From NCBI RefSeq assembly GCF_000002235.5, contig NW_022145594.1, positions 16,432,501 through 16,496,500 of the forward strand: 64,000 nucleotides of DNA, given 5' to 3'. Source of the stretch: Strongylocentrotus purpuratus. Taxonomy: Eukaryota > Echinodermata > Echinoidea > Camarodonta > Strongylocentrotidae. Positions 37,501-44,504 of this stretch are shown here, in pieces. How positions within the stretch are numbered: the stretch's first letter is position 1; each line of letters begins with the position of its first letter. The notes beneath the pieces are model-generated. The model was given only the letters and a program-made list of their open reading frames with translations, was not told where the DNA came from and searched no databases. Made by a program: the position numbers and the translations under genes.

Positions 37501-40500
37501 TGATGAAATTTAGATCTAGAATCTAGGTCTAGTAATATTGTTTTTTAAAACAAGTTTTTCTTGGGGGGGGGATGGGTGGTTATGAAAATCATCATCATCC
37601 TGTAGAAAATTATCGCACCAACAGCCACAACTAGCACTGCAGCTCAGGCAGAGGTGATACCAGACCAAAATTTCTCTCTCTTTCGTTCGTTAGCCTCTGA
37701 TTTGGGTAGGGTCGGCTCCTGAAAGAGAGGAGCCGACCCTACCCAAATCGGAGGCTAACGAACGAAAGACACAGCTAGATCTAGATTTAGGCCTAGTGCT
37801 AGTCTACTTTTAGGCAACAGCGTCTCGAAAATCCACTATAAAAGTATTTTCTACGTCTAGCCATGACAGTTTTAAGGTGGTGTTAAGGTGGTATATGCGT
37901 ACGAAAGGACAATAGTGCCAAGAAAAAGAATTACCCGGTAAGAAATTGCTCAATCTCAGGAAACGAAAATGTTAACCGACAATTATTTGCACGTATGGGA
38001 CTGGTCTGCGAACACCATGAACATTTACCAAGTTTCCCCCAAATTTATTCAGTTAAAATCATTTTAGATTATCACCAGTACATCAACATGAAAGTAACAC
38101 AAATACTTTATTAGCTGGTGTAACTTTCATGAGCGCTTATCCGATACAAAAGAGTGTAAATTGTTATGAAATATAGAAATTCAATGCAAAACTTACCGTT
38201 CACTCTCCGCGGACAGTCGATTTAACTAAAAAGTGACGTCACGCGAAGTTAGGCCGAACTTTGACGTATTTAAACCTGCCCTCTGAGCGGCCTAAAGTAA
38301 GGCCGAACTATGACGTATTTAAGCCTGGCTTATCTTTAGGCCACCTTCGAGAATAGCAAAAAAGATAGTCCATGGTTTAAACCAGGTTTAGGCCACTGAT
38401 TTAACTTAGGCCGCTTTCGAGAATACCACCCTTATAGTTTATTCTTTTGGCAGATGACACCAGTGTGTTCATGTCTGGAAGTAATCCGAACATGTTACCG
38501 TCGCATAACACAAATGAAATGATTGGTTATTACATAATTAATTAGTTATAAATATTGATAAAACTCAATTTATGTTATTTAAAAAAATGAAAAGTTGAAG
38601 ATGATAATTTGATAATAATATCTATAAATCGTGTTTCTTTCACTAAATTTCTCAGTGTTTAGATCGTTGATATATTGACATGGCATGAGCACATTGGTGT
38701 CATATGTAACAGATTTTCTACGGGAGTTGGTATTATTTATCGGTTAAAACACTTCCCAATATTATATTTCGATTATGTTATGTCATGTTTTATTATGCCT
38801 TGATCATTTTCACCCATTAATTATTGTAATATTACATGGTCAAATGGTTATGATTATTTTAAGTCAAAACTATTTGTATTACAAAAGAAGGCTGTTCGAA
38901 TAATTTACTAAGCCCCGTTCAATGCCCACACTTTGACACTTTGTTAACATTTAAAGCTTCTAAATGTTTATGATATAAATAATTGTAACATTGCTATATT
39001 TATGTTTAGGCCTATGTGTTCCAAGGGTTTACTGCCAAGGTCCATGTCATGTAAATTTACATTCACTACTGAAAATACATTCTCATGAAACTCGTAATGC
39101 TGGTAATTTTCATTTTCCTAAAATCCGTACAAATGTTTCAAAAAATACAATTTCTTTCAAAGGGCCAGTTTTGTGGGAAAATTTCACTTTTAATATGAAA
39201 AACTCGAATTCAATGAATATTTTTAAACGATTGTATAAATCCCATCTTTTATCATTGTATTCAGTCTCAAAATAAATGACGTCACGTTTCGGTTAATGCA
39301 TTTGGTAATATATTCCCCCTCCCCGTCCGGTCTCCTATCTTTTTTTCCCCTGTTTTTTTCTTTTTTTTCTTTTCTCAATCAATACAGTGTATACTTTTAA
39401 GGGGTTGACGTTCATAAGGCTAATTGCCTTTTTTTGTTAACCCCACATTCCCATAAACTGTTGTTTGCTCCATCCCTTTGAATTCGTCTAGTTTTCGATC
39501 TTTATCTGTATTTCATGTTTGTATGTTGTAATATTTGTTCATGGAGAATGAAATAAATAAATGAAATAAAATAAATAAATGAAATGAAATATGCATATGA
39601 TATTTTTTTTCTTCAAATGATTTTATTTTTCATGCAAGACATTATACAATGAATAAGTGTATTAAAAATACGCGATGAAACGACAAATATAATAGAAATA
39701 GCAAGATAAAAGAGGAACCAACTAGAAAGTACAATTTAGTATTTTTATTTTGATATTTTATATGGAATACAGAGGAAAAAAACTAAAATCAAATCAAATG
39801 TTAGAATGCTCACCCTCGTTCTTGATGTAAATTGACGCCCTGAGGTCATCGAAGGTTGATTCGCTAGCCACCCTGCAGACAAGTAACATGTACTTATCAT
39901 ATACATATGATGTGAAGTTCAATGTCAACATTGGCACAGAAAGACGCCCATCTGAGACATCCTGAACGTGAATTGAAGAATTAGCAGAGACATTTAATCC
40001 TTCCGGGATCATCCACTCCAAATCTACTGCTGGTTTAGTCGGTGCATTAGTTTTACAAACGATTGTCTTTTTCTCCCCTTCAGTAATTTTAAGCGATCCG
40101 TTATTCCGAAGCAGCTTATTGCCGTCTGCGTCGACCAACTCCAAACCGATCGGTGGAACTATACGTTGAACGAAACACAAAAGATTCAAATCACTTATCA
40201 CTGCTTTAACTGAAAATCGCTTTAATTTATTATAAAATATTTTACATAATTAGATATATAAACATAGTTTATTATTTTGTTTTTTGGAATCTGCATTTTA
40301 TTTACACATGCTTTGAATGTATAGAATAAAGTAACGTAATGGAGGATATTACATCTTGAAACAATATTACAAACATTGCAATAGTGTAAATACATTATTA
40401 ACAATTAAGCAAATTTGACAGTATATTTCATGGGAAAATGAGAGGTATATTGAAAGGCGTGGCTTGCAATGGTAAGACCCTCTTAAAACTGGAGTACGTC

Positions 40501-42832
40501 TTAAAGCTTATCTGTACCTCCCCTCAAGATCGGGACAGGTGGTTATCTCATCAACTCAGCTCTCAACTAACATAAGAAAAAGATGATCACGGACGACCAA
40601 TGGTCACCGATTAGGCATTGTTTTCTATATAGAGTAGGACATTGTGGCTTTAGTATATAAGTTGGTTGAGTACTCTCTTAATTTCTAGGACTTATTTTAA
40701 ATCCAAGTCCCCCTTGGATTTAGAATAAATTCTTTGGACTTTAAAATAAGTCCTAGAAATTAAGAGAGTAATTATGTTTAGTCATCAATAAAATATGAAG
40801 CTTTTGTTTGGTTCAAGTGTTTAACTAGAGGACAGGGCATACAGGGAACAAGGGCAAATGAATATAAATAAATAAATATAAAACCTCCGTGAATAAAATT
40901 GAACGATTAACATGTCCCACAATTAGGGAGAAAAGCAAGTGTAAGTTAGAAAAGAAAGATACACAAGAATTTGAGAGTCACAATAACTTATTGCTTATCT
41001 AATTTATATGAATAATTATTTATAAACACGGCCGTTGTCTCTTCCTCCATTATATCCAAATATACAGTATATTTGAAGGAAAATATTAGATATATCAATA
41101 AAATGTATACCTATTATTGTTAAGTTGCGTTTGCATTCCACCTTCTTTTCTCCTAAAGCAGTCATTTTGAAACCGTATTCGTTTTCGTCATCCAATGAGA
41201 CATTTTGAATGGTTAGAAAGCTGATGAACGTATCCACTGTCGCTAATGCATGGTCAGGAGTGTTCACTTTACAGATGATTCGTTCACAGTAAAATACCTC
41301 TGTACCGTTAGTGTTTATCCACCTTATTTTTATTATCTCGGCAGAACTTGCAGTTCCAGGGCATTCCAGAGTAACATTCTTTCCAATAATTGAGACTTCA
41401 CCATCTGCACTTAAAAAAGGATTGTATTATTGAAATACCATTTAAAGCAATAACAATTATATTTTAGGTGGTACAAATCATGTACTCCTACTTTTGTGTA
41501 ATCCACATTTGCTGAAGAAGAAAAGAAAATTCGGGAAACAGACCGAAAGAAAATAGGTAAAAATAATGCAACGTCATAAAAACTCTAATAAATTCAATAT
41601 AAGTATGTTACAATAACCTAGTCCATCATATTAGGTAATTTAGACGTATCGCCTTATCCGAACATGATGTGTGTATGATATACCGTAAAGTAATGAAATC
41701 ACCCTTGAGTTTATTTCTCGAAGTCTTGCGATTGTGATAGATTTCCTTATTAAGTTTTATTTATTTATTTATTTATTCAGTTTTATTTAAAAACAGGGTA
41801 GTCTGTTCAGTGCCAAAGGCCTGGTTTACAAAAGAGCCCTGTACATACAAAGATTTACAAACAAATAGAATACATTGTAGAAAACAAAGACATTAAATAT
41901 AAACAACATACCATAAGAGATTGAAGAAGAAAAAAAAAAAAAAAAAAACTAAAACAAATTAAAACTAGATCAAAATGAACATAAGGCCTGAAATATTAAA
42001 CATTTAGGATATTATTGATACAATACAAAATACAAATACAAATACACATGCCATTAAGAACAGACAATAAAACTACTACAGACTACACAACTACAAACAA
42101 ACAAAGCAAACAAAACTAACTGTAATAAGTCATGATATAACATTAGGTACCAGTGCATGCATTAAAGTGAAGGAGGGAGTGATTCGTTTGGTTTTTGAAC
42201 ATTTGTAGTGAAGTTGCCGTGCGAATATGAGTCGGTAAATTGTTATAGATGCTTGAAGCGATGAAAGAAAAAGAACGTTTTTTAAATTCAGTCTTGTGTT
42301 TCGGGATGAATAAGGGATTTAAGGTAGAATGACGAGTAACATAGTAAACTGGGCGTTTACAAGCAAAATTTTCTAAATAATAAGGGGCTAGATTATTGAT
42401 TATTTTGTAGACGAAAATGCAGTAGTGGTAGTTGATTCTATTTTCAACACTTTGCCATTGAAGACTGCTTAAAAGGGTGTATTTTGGGGTTAGATAGTCT
42501 GCATTATGGACTAATCTTGCGTATCTGTTCTGCGTCCTCTGTAATTTGAGTAAATCTTTCTTTTTGCACTTGCCCCAAACAACTGAACAGTAATCTATAT
42601 GTGGAAGAATGAGGGAGTAATAAAGATGTTTCAGTAGGCGTTGGTTCAAGTAACTCTTAATCCTTCTAGTGCATGCAATAGCTCGATTAATCTTATTAGT
42701 CACATTCAATATGTGTGGTGTATCAACATGAAAACATGAGATTCAAAATACAAATCGTTCAGATTAATTCAGAATATACTTACTATATGAACAGATAAAC
42801 ATTCCTACAACAAAAGAAAAGAGCTGCCACAT
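10590..42832 (-). CDS. Ig-domain transmembrane receptor with tyrosine-motif tail (8 exons)
   Basis: Eight minus-strand exons (42784-42832, 41111-41404, 39814-40158, 15991-16074, 14518-14562, 12279-12401, 11359-11588, 10590-10937) total 1518 nt, encoding 505 residues plus a stop. Every junction keeps frame: the first six are phase 1 and the last is phase 0. Order: signal peptide, Ig-like domain 1 (17-114), Ig-like domain 2 (115-229), Ser/Thr-rich stalk (230-272), transmembrane helix (about 285-307) followed by RCRKR, and a ~195-residue tail. The tail has Y415 (YMAM), Y436 (VSYPTV), Y448, Y470 (YVNT) and Y479 (YCEM), and ends TTYL. From known families, YxxM binds PI3K p85, YxN binds Grb2, and V-x-Y-x-x-V fits the ITIM pattern that recruits SH2 phosphatases. 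A role in cell-surface recognition or immune signalling is inferred; the ligand is unknown. Intron 3 (23.7 kb) is packed with transposons. Possible seven sequons: N26, N49, N84, N110, N170, N174, N195. Confidence 0.82.
11359..11588 (-). CDS. Ig receptor exon 7: cytoplasmic tail, first part
   Basis: Acceptor TCGCTAAAG, donor GTGAAT, entering in phase 1 and leaving in phase 0. It encodes 77 residues starting DRKGKFLDAGDQMIVCPKIF and ending HTGKPTSTSGVR. The open frame continues upstream to 11673, but only the acceptor at 11589-11590 joins in phase with exon 6. No known domain is recognised. The phase-0 exit fits the phase-0 entry of the last exon. Confidence 0.7.
11791..11875 (-). mobile_element. 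3' end of the 9506-9778 SINE family
   Basis: Minus strand: ACATTTTCGGTTTAATAACA, then TTTGGAGTGGACTAAAAGATT and an (ATT)n tail. This matches the 3' end of the SINE at 9506-9778. It lies in intron 6 of the receptor gene. Confidence 0.75.
12279..12401 (-). CDS. Ig receptor exon 6: transmembrane segment
   Basis: The acceptor is GCTGTAAAG and the donor is a consensus GTAAGT; phase 1 to phase 1. It encodes a short juxtamembrane stretch (GLKEEPWYKQIH), a ~23-residue hydrophobic helix (VIIPGCSVVVMLLIVLAFVG then AII), and the stop-transfer run RCRKRA. This sets the orientation: Ig domains outside, tyrosine tail inside. Confidence 0.85.
12402..13051. other. intron 5 DNA, no feature recognised
   Basis: AT-rich intron sequence of the receptor gene. 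No extra phase 1-1 exon was recognised here. Confidence 0.5.
13052..13262. mobile_element. MITE family A, half copy
   Basis: Matches the right half of 6832-7236: CTGTGTACAGTGTTTGTAAC, then TTTACCAAGACTGGG, CACACCAATACTTATATG and GATTCCACAACGTTTCTTTT. The left half is missing. Confidence 0.7.
13480..13735. repeat. simple-repeat cluster: poly-C, (CA)n, (TA)n, (TG)n
   Basis: Runs of C, CACCA/CACAC, CACGCACACACGCACGC, TATATATA and TGTGTGTTTGCGTGCG form a mixed purine-pyrimidine microsatellite. Frames through it are by-products. Confidence 0.7.
14283..14350 (+). mobile_element. SINE/LINE 3' tail fragment
   Basis: GCAAAGCGCTTAGGAACATT, then AAGCGCTATATAAATATAAT and (ATT)n. The same tail ends the SINE at 47101-47466 (AAAGCGCTTAGGCACATCG ... 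GAGCGCTATATAA). It is a tail-only remnant. Confidence 0.65.
14518..14562 (-). CDS. Ig receptor exon 5: short stalk exon
   Basis: A 45-base phase 1-1 exon encodes GSDTRYTTPVADSNS, Ser/Thr-rich and proline-containing. The borders are TACTTGACAG (acceptor) and GTATAT (donor). Its short length makes the call less certain, but frame, phase and composition all match the neighbouring stalk and transmembrane exons. It too could be alternatively spliced. Confidence 0.55.
14735..15508 (+). pseudogene. LINE ORF2 C-terminal fragment and 3' UTR
   Basis: The frame at 14750-15022 encodes MYNSLILRYLTYCITIWGNS, then LFKLQKKALRICTG. This is the conserved 'Y-x-x-L-x-Y-C-x-x-W-G ... L-x-x-Q-K-K-A-x-R' block found after the reverse transcriptase domain of CR1/Jockey-type LINEs. 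The frame then breaks, but WNTLP/FK-like words continue to about 15180, followed by a 3' UTR ending near AATGAAATTAATAAACG. It lies antisense to the receptor gene, in intron 4. Confidence 0.75.
15509..15990. other. intron 4 DNA, no gene seen
   Basis: AT-rich; contains TTCTAC-rich low-complexity DNA around 15720-15810 that gives leucine-rich spurious frames on both strands. Confidence 0.5.
15991..16074 (-). CDS. Ig receptor exon 4: stalk exon
   Basis: An 84-base phase 1-1 exon encodes 28 residues (GELTTYNRNLWTASKDSSTL followed by TASDGEIQ). It is rich in Ser and Thr, like membrane-proximal stalks. The acceptor is AAATGTATAG. The donor GTTAAT is weak, so the exon may be skipped or alternatively spliced; being symmetric, it can be dropped without breaking frame. 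Confidence 0.6.
16075..17139. other. intron 3 DNA, no gene seen
   Basis: Unassigned AT-rich DNA with poly-C/(CT)n at 16668-16692 and poly-G at 16737-16752. Confidence 0.5.
17140..18175 (+). pseudogene. LINE ORF1 remnant (coiled coil plus RRM-like region)
   Basis: A degenerate ORF1 begins at an ATG near 17308 (MSKPNQRPRST, then a stop). The main frame at 17438-17776 shows a heptad-rich stretch (VEERLHEFKAVKDSLERVSE) leading into LYQYSRRNNIRILGI. After a stop, frames continue with NTDQLVCHIARS, LDRSHRVPRRP, SKEALIKDRRKLKR and VIVEDL. The order 'coiled coil - RRNNIRI-GI - DRSHRV - R-LK - EDLT' is the standard nucleic-acid-binding ORF1 of many L1/CR1-type LINEs. Several stops and frameshifts make it dead. 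It may belong to the same insertion as 18988-20379. Confidence 0.75.
18768..18915 (-). mobile_element. probable tRNA-derived SINE fragment
   Basis: Minus strand: ATTCAGTGGCTAAGCAATGG resembles an A box, and CCCAGGATCAAAACC resembles a B box at about 35 bases. GGGGCATTAATCCTCATTAG follows. There is no simple tail. This is weaker than the other SINE calls. Confidence 0.4.
18988..20379 (+). pseudogene. LINE ORF2 part 1 (reverse transcriptase), split by transposons
   Basis: Degenerate CR1/Jockey-like ORF2. In order: linker region (GGRKITDKDEVSEIFNGYFV), MITE insertion at 19447-19646, RT start (FVSPVTFKQIIVIVCSLKNE, SYDEIDVGVIKK), motif KIAKVIPVFKSGD-YAKNYRPISVLP, motif LVDLNKAFDTLDHFILLSKL, and RCGVPQGSILGYLLVLVYIND. 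It stops just before the catalytic ADD motif, where the Harbinger cluster begins. The sequence resumes at 38435 with FADDTSVFMSG-like text. Frameshifts are frequent. It is antisense to the receptor gene in intron 3. Confidence 0.85.
19447..19646. mobile_element. MITE family A half copy inside LINE ORF2
   Basis: Homologous to 7036-7236 and 13052-13262 (GTCCCATATACATCTTGT, CAGTGCTTGTAAGTTTACCA, ACACACCAATACTACATGC, TGATCGATTCCACAACG). It separates the LINE linker from the RT start, so it moved in after the LINE. Confidence 0.75.
20770..21262 (+). repeat. GGGGCAC-rich degenerate array in Harbinger element 1
   Basis: Around 20 diverged copies of a 20-30 base unit of the form AAA(A)GGGGCACTT-xxxx-A(A)AGG. 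The array starts at GACGGAGCGACTTCCAAAGC and ends in poly-C. The same array is in the other three elements, and a distant relative is at 62454-63370. It lies outside the transposase exon, and frames through it (KRGHL-like) are not considered coding. Confidence 0.8.
23340..23653 (-). pseudogene. Harbinger transposase exon remnant (element 1)
   Basis: A likely exon runs from a TATTTCAG acceptor (just above 23653) to a GTGAGT donor (below 23340). It encodes SISIAIARRWEQYI-like text, then HELYNYCHFPGVNMVGAIDC followed by THIGISKPVGP. The AIDCTH block carries the first catalytic Asp of HARBI1-type DDE transposases. A frameshift after GISKPVGP shifts the remaining NRKNRYSIFLGKSA into another frame. 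The remaining catalytic acidic residues were not found. Confidence 0.8.
26212..26506 (+). pseudogene. Harbinger transposase exon remnant (element 2)
   Basis: The acceptor CTGCTATTTCAG precedes 26212 and the donor GTGAGT follows 26506. It encodes HGDEK-RGLSQAM, then VKSISIAIARRWEQYISIPS and FPGVNMV. In this copy the segment encoding GAIDC is deleted, so even the first catalytic Asp is lost. It continues in another frame to NTSYFLNRKNRYSIFLGKSA. Confidence 0.78.
28612..29105 (-). repeat. GGGGCAC-rich array in Harbinger element 2
   Basis: Reverse-strand copy of the 20770-21262 array, with the same unit order and the same poly-C/(GA)n edge. Confidence 0.8.
30584..30896 (+). pseudogene. Harbinger transposase exon remnant (element 3)
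   Basis: Same exon as in element 1, with acceptor and GTGAGT donor kept. It reads KKEGLSQATVTRLVKSISIA, then FPGVNMVGAIDC (first catalytic Asp present) and THIGVSTPVGP before the shared frameshift. Confidence 0.8.
33000..33490 (-). repeat. GGGGCAC-rich array in Harbinger element 3
   Basis: Reverse-strand copy of the array at 20770-21262. Confidence 0.8.
34170..34655 (+). repeat. GGGGCAC-rich array in Harbinger element 4
   Basis: Direct copy of the array in element 1, with one block shortened near 34290. Confidence 0.8.
36517..36811. mobile_element. nested GC-rich MITE with TA target duplication
   Basis: The inverted ends GCTATGGTCACA and GTGACCATAGC bound 295 GC-rich bases containing further inverted words (CGGTCGCTGC, CGGCCGCCG). 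The sister Harbinger copies read CTGGTAGCCATGG at this place. Element 4 reads CTGGTA, the insert, then TAGCCATGG, so TA was duplicated. Confidence 0.85.
37039..37350 (-). pseudogene. Harbinger transposase exon remnant (element 4)
   Basis: Same exon as the other copies, with acceptor and GTGAGT donor kept. It contains FYNYCHFPGVNMVGAIDC followed by THVGISKPVGP and the shared frameshift. Confidence 0.8.
38435..39590 (+). pseudogene. LINE ORF2 part 2 and 3' tail
   Basis: Continuation of 18988-20379 past the Harbinger cluster. LLADDTSVFMSG carries the catalytic Asp-Asp pair of the reverse transcriptase. Degenerate frames follow (for example KTQFMLFKK-like and WSNGYDYF-like). The frame at 38991-39272 ends HETRNAGNFHFPKIRTNVSK and NIFKRLYKSHLLSLY, a typical LINE C-terminus. 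The 3' end is an (AAATAAATG)n tail at about 39548-39590. Confidence 0.8.
39814..40158 (-). CDS. Ig receptor exon 3: Ig-like domain 2
   Basis: The acceptor is ACGTATAG and the donor GTGAGC, phase 1 to phase 1. This 115-residue exon has the full Ig core: C149 (TIVCKTNAPTKPAVDLEW), W163, then C209 in YDKYMLLVCRVASES. It ends DDLRASIYIKNE. The spacing fits a C2/I-type domain. Sequons are at N170, N174 and N195. It is followed by the 23.7-kb intron filled with LINE and Harbinger DNA. Confidence 0.88.
40501..40653 (-). mobile_element. TTAA-flanked MITE, copy 2
   Basis: Related to 49737-49915 (GTGGTTATCTCATCAACTCA, CTCAACTAACATAAGAAAAA, CCGATTAGGCATTGTT). It starts at a TTAA (40501). The right end has decayed. 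It lies in intron 2 of the receptor gene. Confidence 0.65.
40671..40770. repeat. 100-bp perfect-arm hairpin
   Basis: The arms 40671-40701 and 40740-40770 are perfect 31-base inverted repeats (start TACTCTCTTAATTTCTAGG). The pairing continues inward with one slip. It resembles a foldback MITE inserted next to the TTAA MITE. Confidence 0.85.
41111..41404 (-). CDS. Ig receptor exon 2: Ig-like domain 1
   Basis: The acceptor is TTAAGTGCAG and the donor is GTATAC; both borders are phase 1, the usual arrangement for shuffled Ig exons. The domain has the B-strand Cys (C31 in VTLECPG), the core Trp (W45 in IRWINTNG) and LTIQNVSLDDENEYGF. The position where the F-strand Cys is expected (D-x-x-x-Y-x-C) is F95. 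Three other cysteines (C56, C61, C107) could form a different disulfide. Four N-glycosylation sequons are present. A LINE 3' end sits in the intron upstream. Confidence 0.8.
41750..42720 (-). pseudogene. LINE ORF2 C-terminus and 3' UTR
   Basis: The minus frame 42709-42143 (188 codons) is intact. It contains IKSYLNQRLLKHLYYSLILP, IDYCSVVWGKCKKKDLLKLQ and RTQNRYARLV, then LSSLQWQSVENRINYHYCIF, ending near LPTHIRTATSLQMFKNQ. This is the conserved region after the RT of CR1/Jockey-type LINEs. The 3' UTR runs to a (TTTA)n tail at about 41757-41780. It is a relatively young 5'-truncated insertion, in the sense orientation within intron 1 of the receptor gene. Confidence 0.88.
42784..42832 (-). CDS. 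Ig receptor exon 1: signal peptide
   Basis: The ATG at 42832 opens MWQLFSFVVGMFICSY, a typical short hydrophobic signal peptide. It ends in phase 1 at a consensus GTAAGT donor (42778-42783). It is the only start that gives a signal sequence joined in frame to the Ig exon. The 5' UTR and transcription start were not found, and no clear TATA box is visible just upstream. Confidence 0.78.
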
Positions 42833-43285
42833 CTTTCTTTAGGATATTTTGAAACAAATAGGAAAAGTCACCGCTGATCAGTGTTGGTTATGAATCGAAA
42901 TGTGGCTATATGAACCAATGGTCGTATGCTTTGTCATAGTTCGTATTATTATATCGATGTATGTTTCCATGTTGGCGCCCTTCAACAAGGAAAACCAATC
43001 TTCTTAAGTGAGGTGAGCAGGTACAAAATAATGGAATATAATTCCGATATCACTGGCACACTTGTAAAGGTGCTTGGGGATATACCCACACCCCCCCCCC
43101 CCCCTCCCCTCTCTCCCCCAAAAGGGAGGAAGTGTTCCAGGCCGAAGGAAGAAAAAATGAAAGAAACCAGGAGGGACAGAAAAGGAAGAATAAAAATAAA
43201 AATCAGAGTATCTGGTCGAATAATGCATAAATTTCAAGCGCTGCGTAAAATGTACAGGGATCTGTTTAAAGGTATTGATTGACTG
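42833..43285. other. upstream region of the receptor gene
   Basis: Should contain the 5' UTR and promoter of the minus-strand receptor. No TATA box or other convincing element was seen. A poly-C tract at 43090-43106 is present. The plus-strand 118-codon frame at 42926-43279 crosses this tract and is not supported. Confidence 0.35.
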
Positions 43286-43289
43286 ATGC

Positions 43290-43480
43290 CTATCATGCCT
43301 AGTTCACATTACACGGAATTCGGGCGGTGTACACGATTTTGGGGCATCGTGCGATGTGTAGAGGTCGGGGAGAAATCAGGTGACGGATTTGAAATGAATA
43401 GGCATCGCCCGATGCCTATATGGGGCCCGCTTGGTAACCCCGAGATAGGCGACGGGCAATCGGCAGACAATTGTTGAAGT
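43290..43480. repeat. GC-rich inverted-word segment (possible MITE)
   Basis: Contains repeated inverted words such as GGCATCG / CGATGCC (ATAGGCATCGCCCGATGCCT) in an AT-rich neighbourhood. Outer inverted ends were not defined. Confidence 0.35.
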
Positions 43481-44480
43481 TGATATTCTAAGACAATCCC
43501 AAATATTGAGATAACTACATCAATATAAAGCTTTTAACTACCAGAATAACACTAAATGGTGTCCAACTGACAAAAACAAGTTTAGAATGGTGAATTTATG
43601 CGAGTAAATTCTACAAAACTATCTAAGTCAGAAACCCGGAAGTGCATGTAGAGTCGGGCCTCTATCCGTGACGTCACGAACGGGACTCATGGGCTCAGTG
43701 AGAGTGAATGGCAGTGATATCCCTACGTAAATGCTATCCTGGCAGAGCTTAGATTTGTTGTTGTTAATTAGTATATTTGGTGGATTTTCTGTTTTCATTT
43801 GAATGAAGAATAACGAAGCAACATTTTCTAGTCGCTGATTTCTTTTTATATCCTCATATTCACCTATTTAGTAGAGATTTAAGACGAGTTTACTGCTTGG
43901 GAAACAATGTTAAATCATGCGCTCATGAACAGGCTGACGCATTATCTTATCATCAGATAAGGTACAGGAGCAGTTTTGTAAAACGAATAGGCCTAGAACT
44001 ATGATAGTACTTAATATCATAGATGTGTGTGACTGCCTCAAAAAAGGATACAGTACCAGTTAAACATTTTATGTTGTAAAATATCAAACTCGAACGAGAT
44101 GATGCAAGCGCGCTTCCTCTATAATATTTTGACAACGTTTAGTGATAGAACGATATTCATCCGCGAGTGATGCGGCTCTTGCACGAACGTTCGTGAAGCG
44201 AGCAGAATCGGGAGGTAAGACCAGGCCGCTGCTCTAGGCGCAGCTTGCTTGTGATGGAACGAACGTGCGCTAGTTATATGTTTATCGGCAATTGCAAGAG
44301 AATGAAAGCGACGTTACCACTCCAGCTAAAAAAAACAACTAACAAAGACTTGCTCCTGACTACCGGTGTCAGAATTGGTAGATCGCACAATTAATGCACA
44401 GCATGGAAGAAGATGAAGGATCTTCAGGGCCAAGGAAGGCGAAAGACATGGGAAAAAGGTAGAAGGAACCATCGGGAGAT
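43481..44480. other. no gene seen
   Basis: About 1 kb without recognisable coding similarity. A CCGGAAGT (ETS-type) word at about 43637 lies close to a palindromic TGACGTCA (CRE-type) at about 43669, but no transcript is evident. Confidence 0.4.
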
Positions 44481-44504
44481 CGCTGTATGGTAATGAACTG
44501 TGCA

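Larger units (their letters stand above)
33869..38431 (-). mobile_element. PIF/Harbinger element 4 of 4
   Basis: 4563 bp, in the same orientation as element 1 (A end left). It is followed by TTA (38432-38434), after which the split LINE resumes. It holds the GGGGCAC array (34170-34655), the transposase exon (37039-37350, minus), a hairpin at about 37680-37765, and a younger GC-rich MITE at 36517-36811 that the other copies lack. Confidence 0.85.

Noticed and set aside
44400..44480. Short Glu/Lys-rich frame (MEEDEGSSGPRKAKD) as a coding exon
   Set aside because: Too short, hits a stop after 18 codons, and no in-phase donor or partner exon was found.
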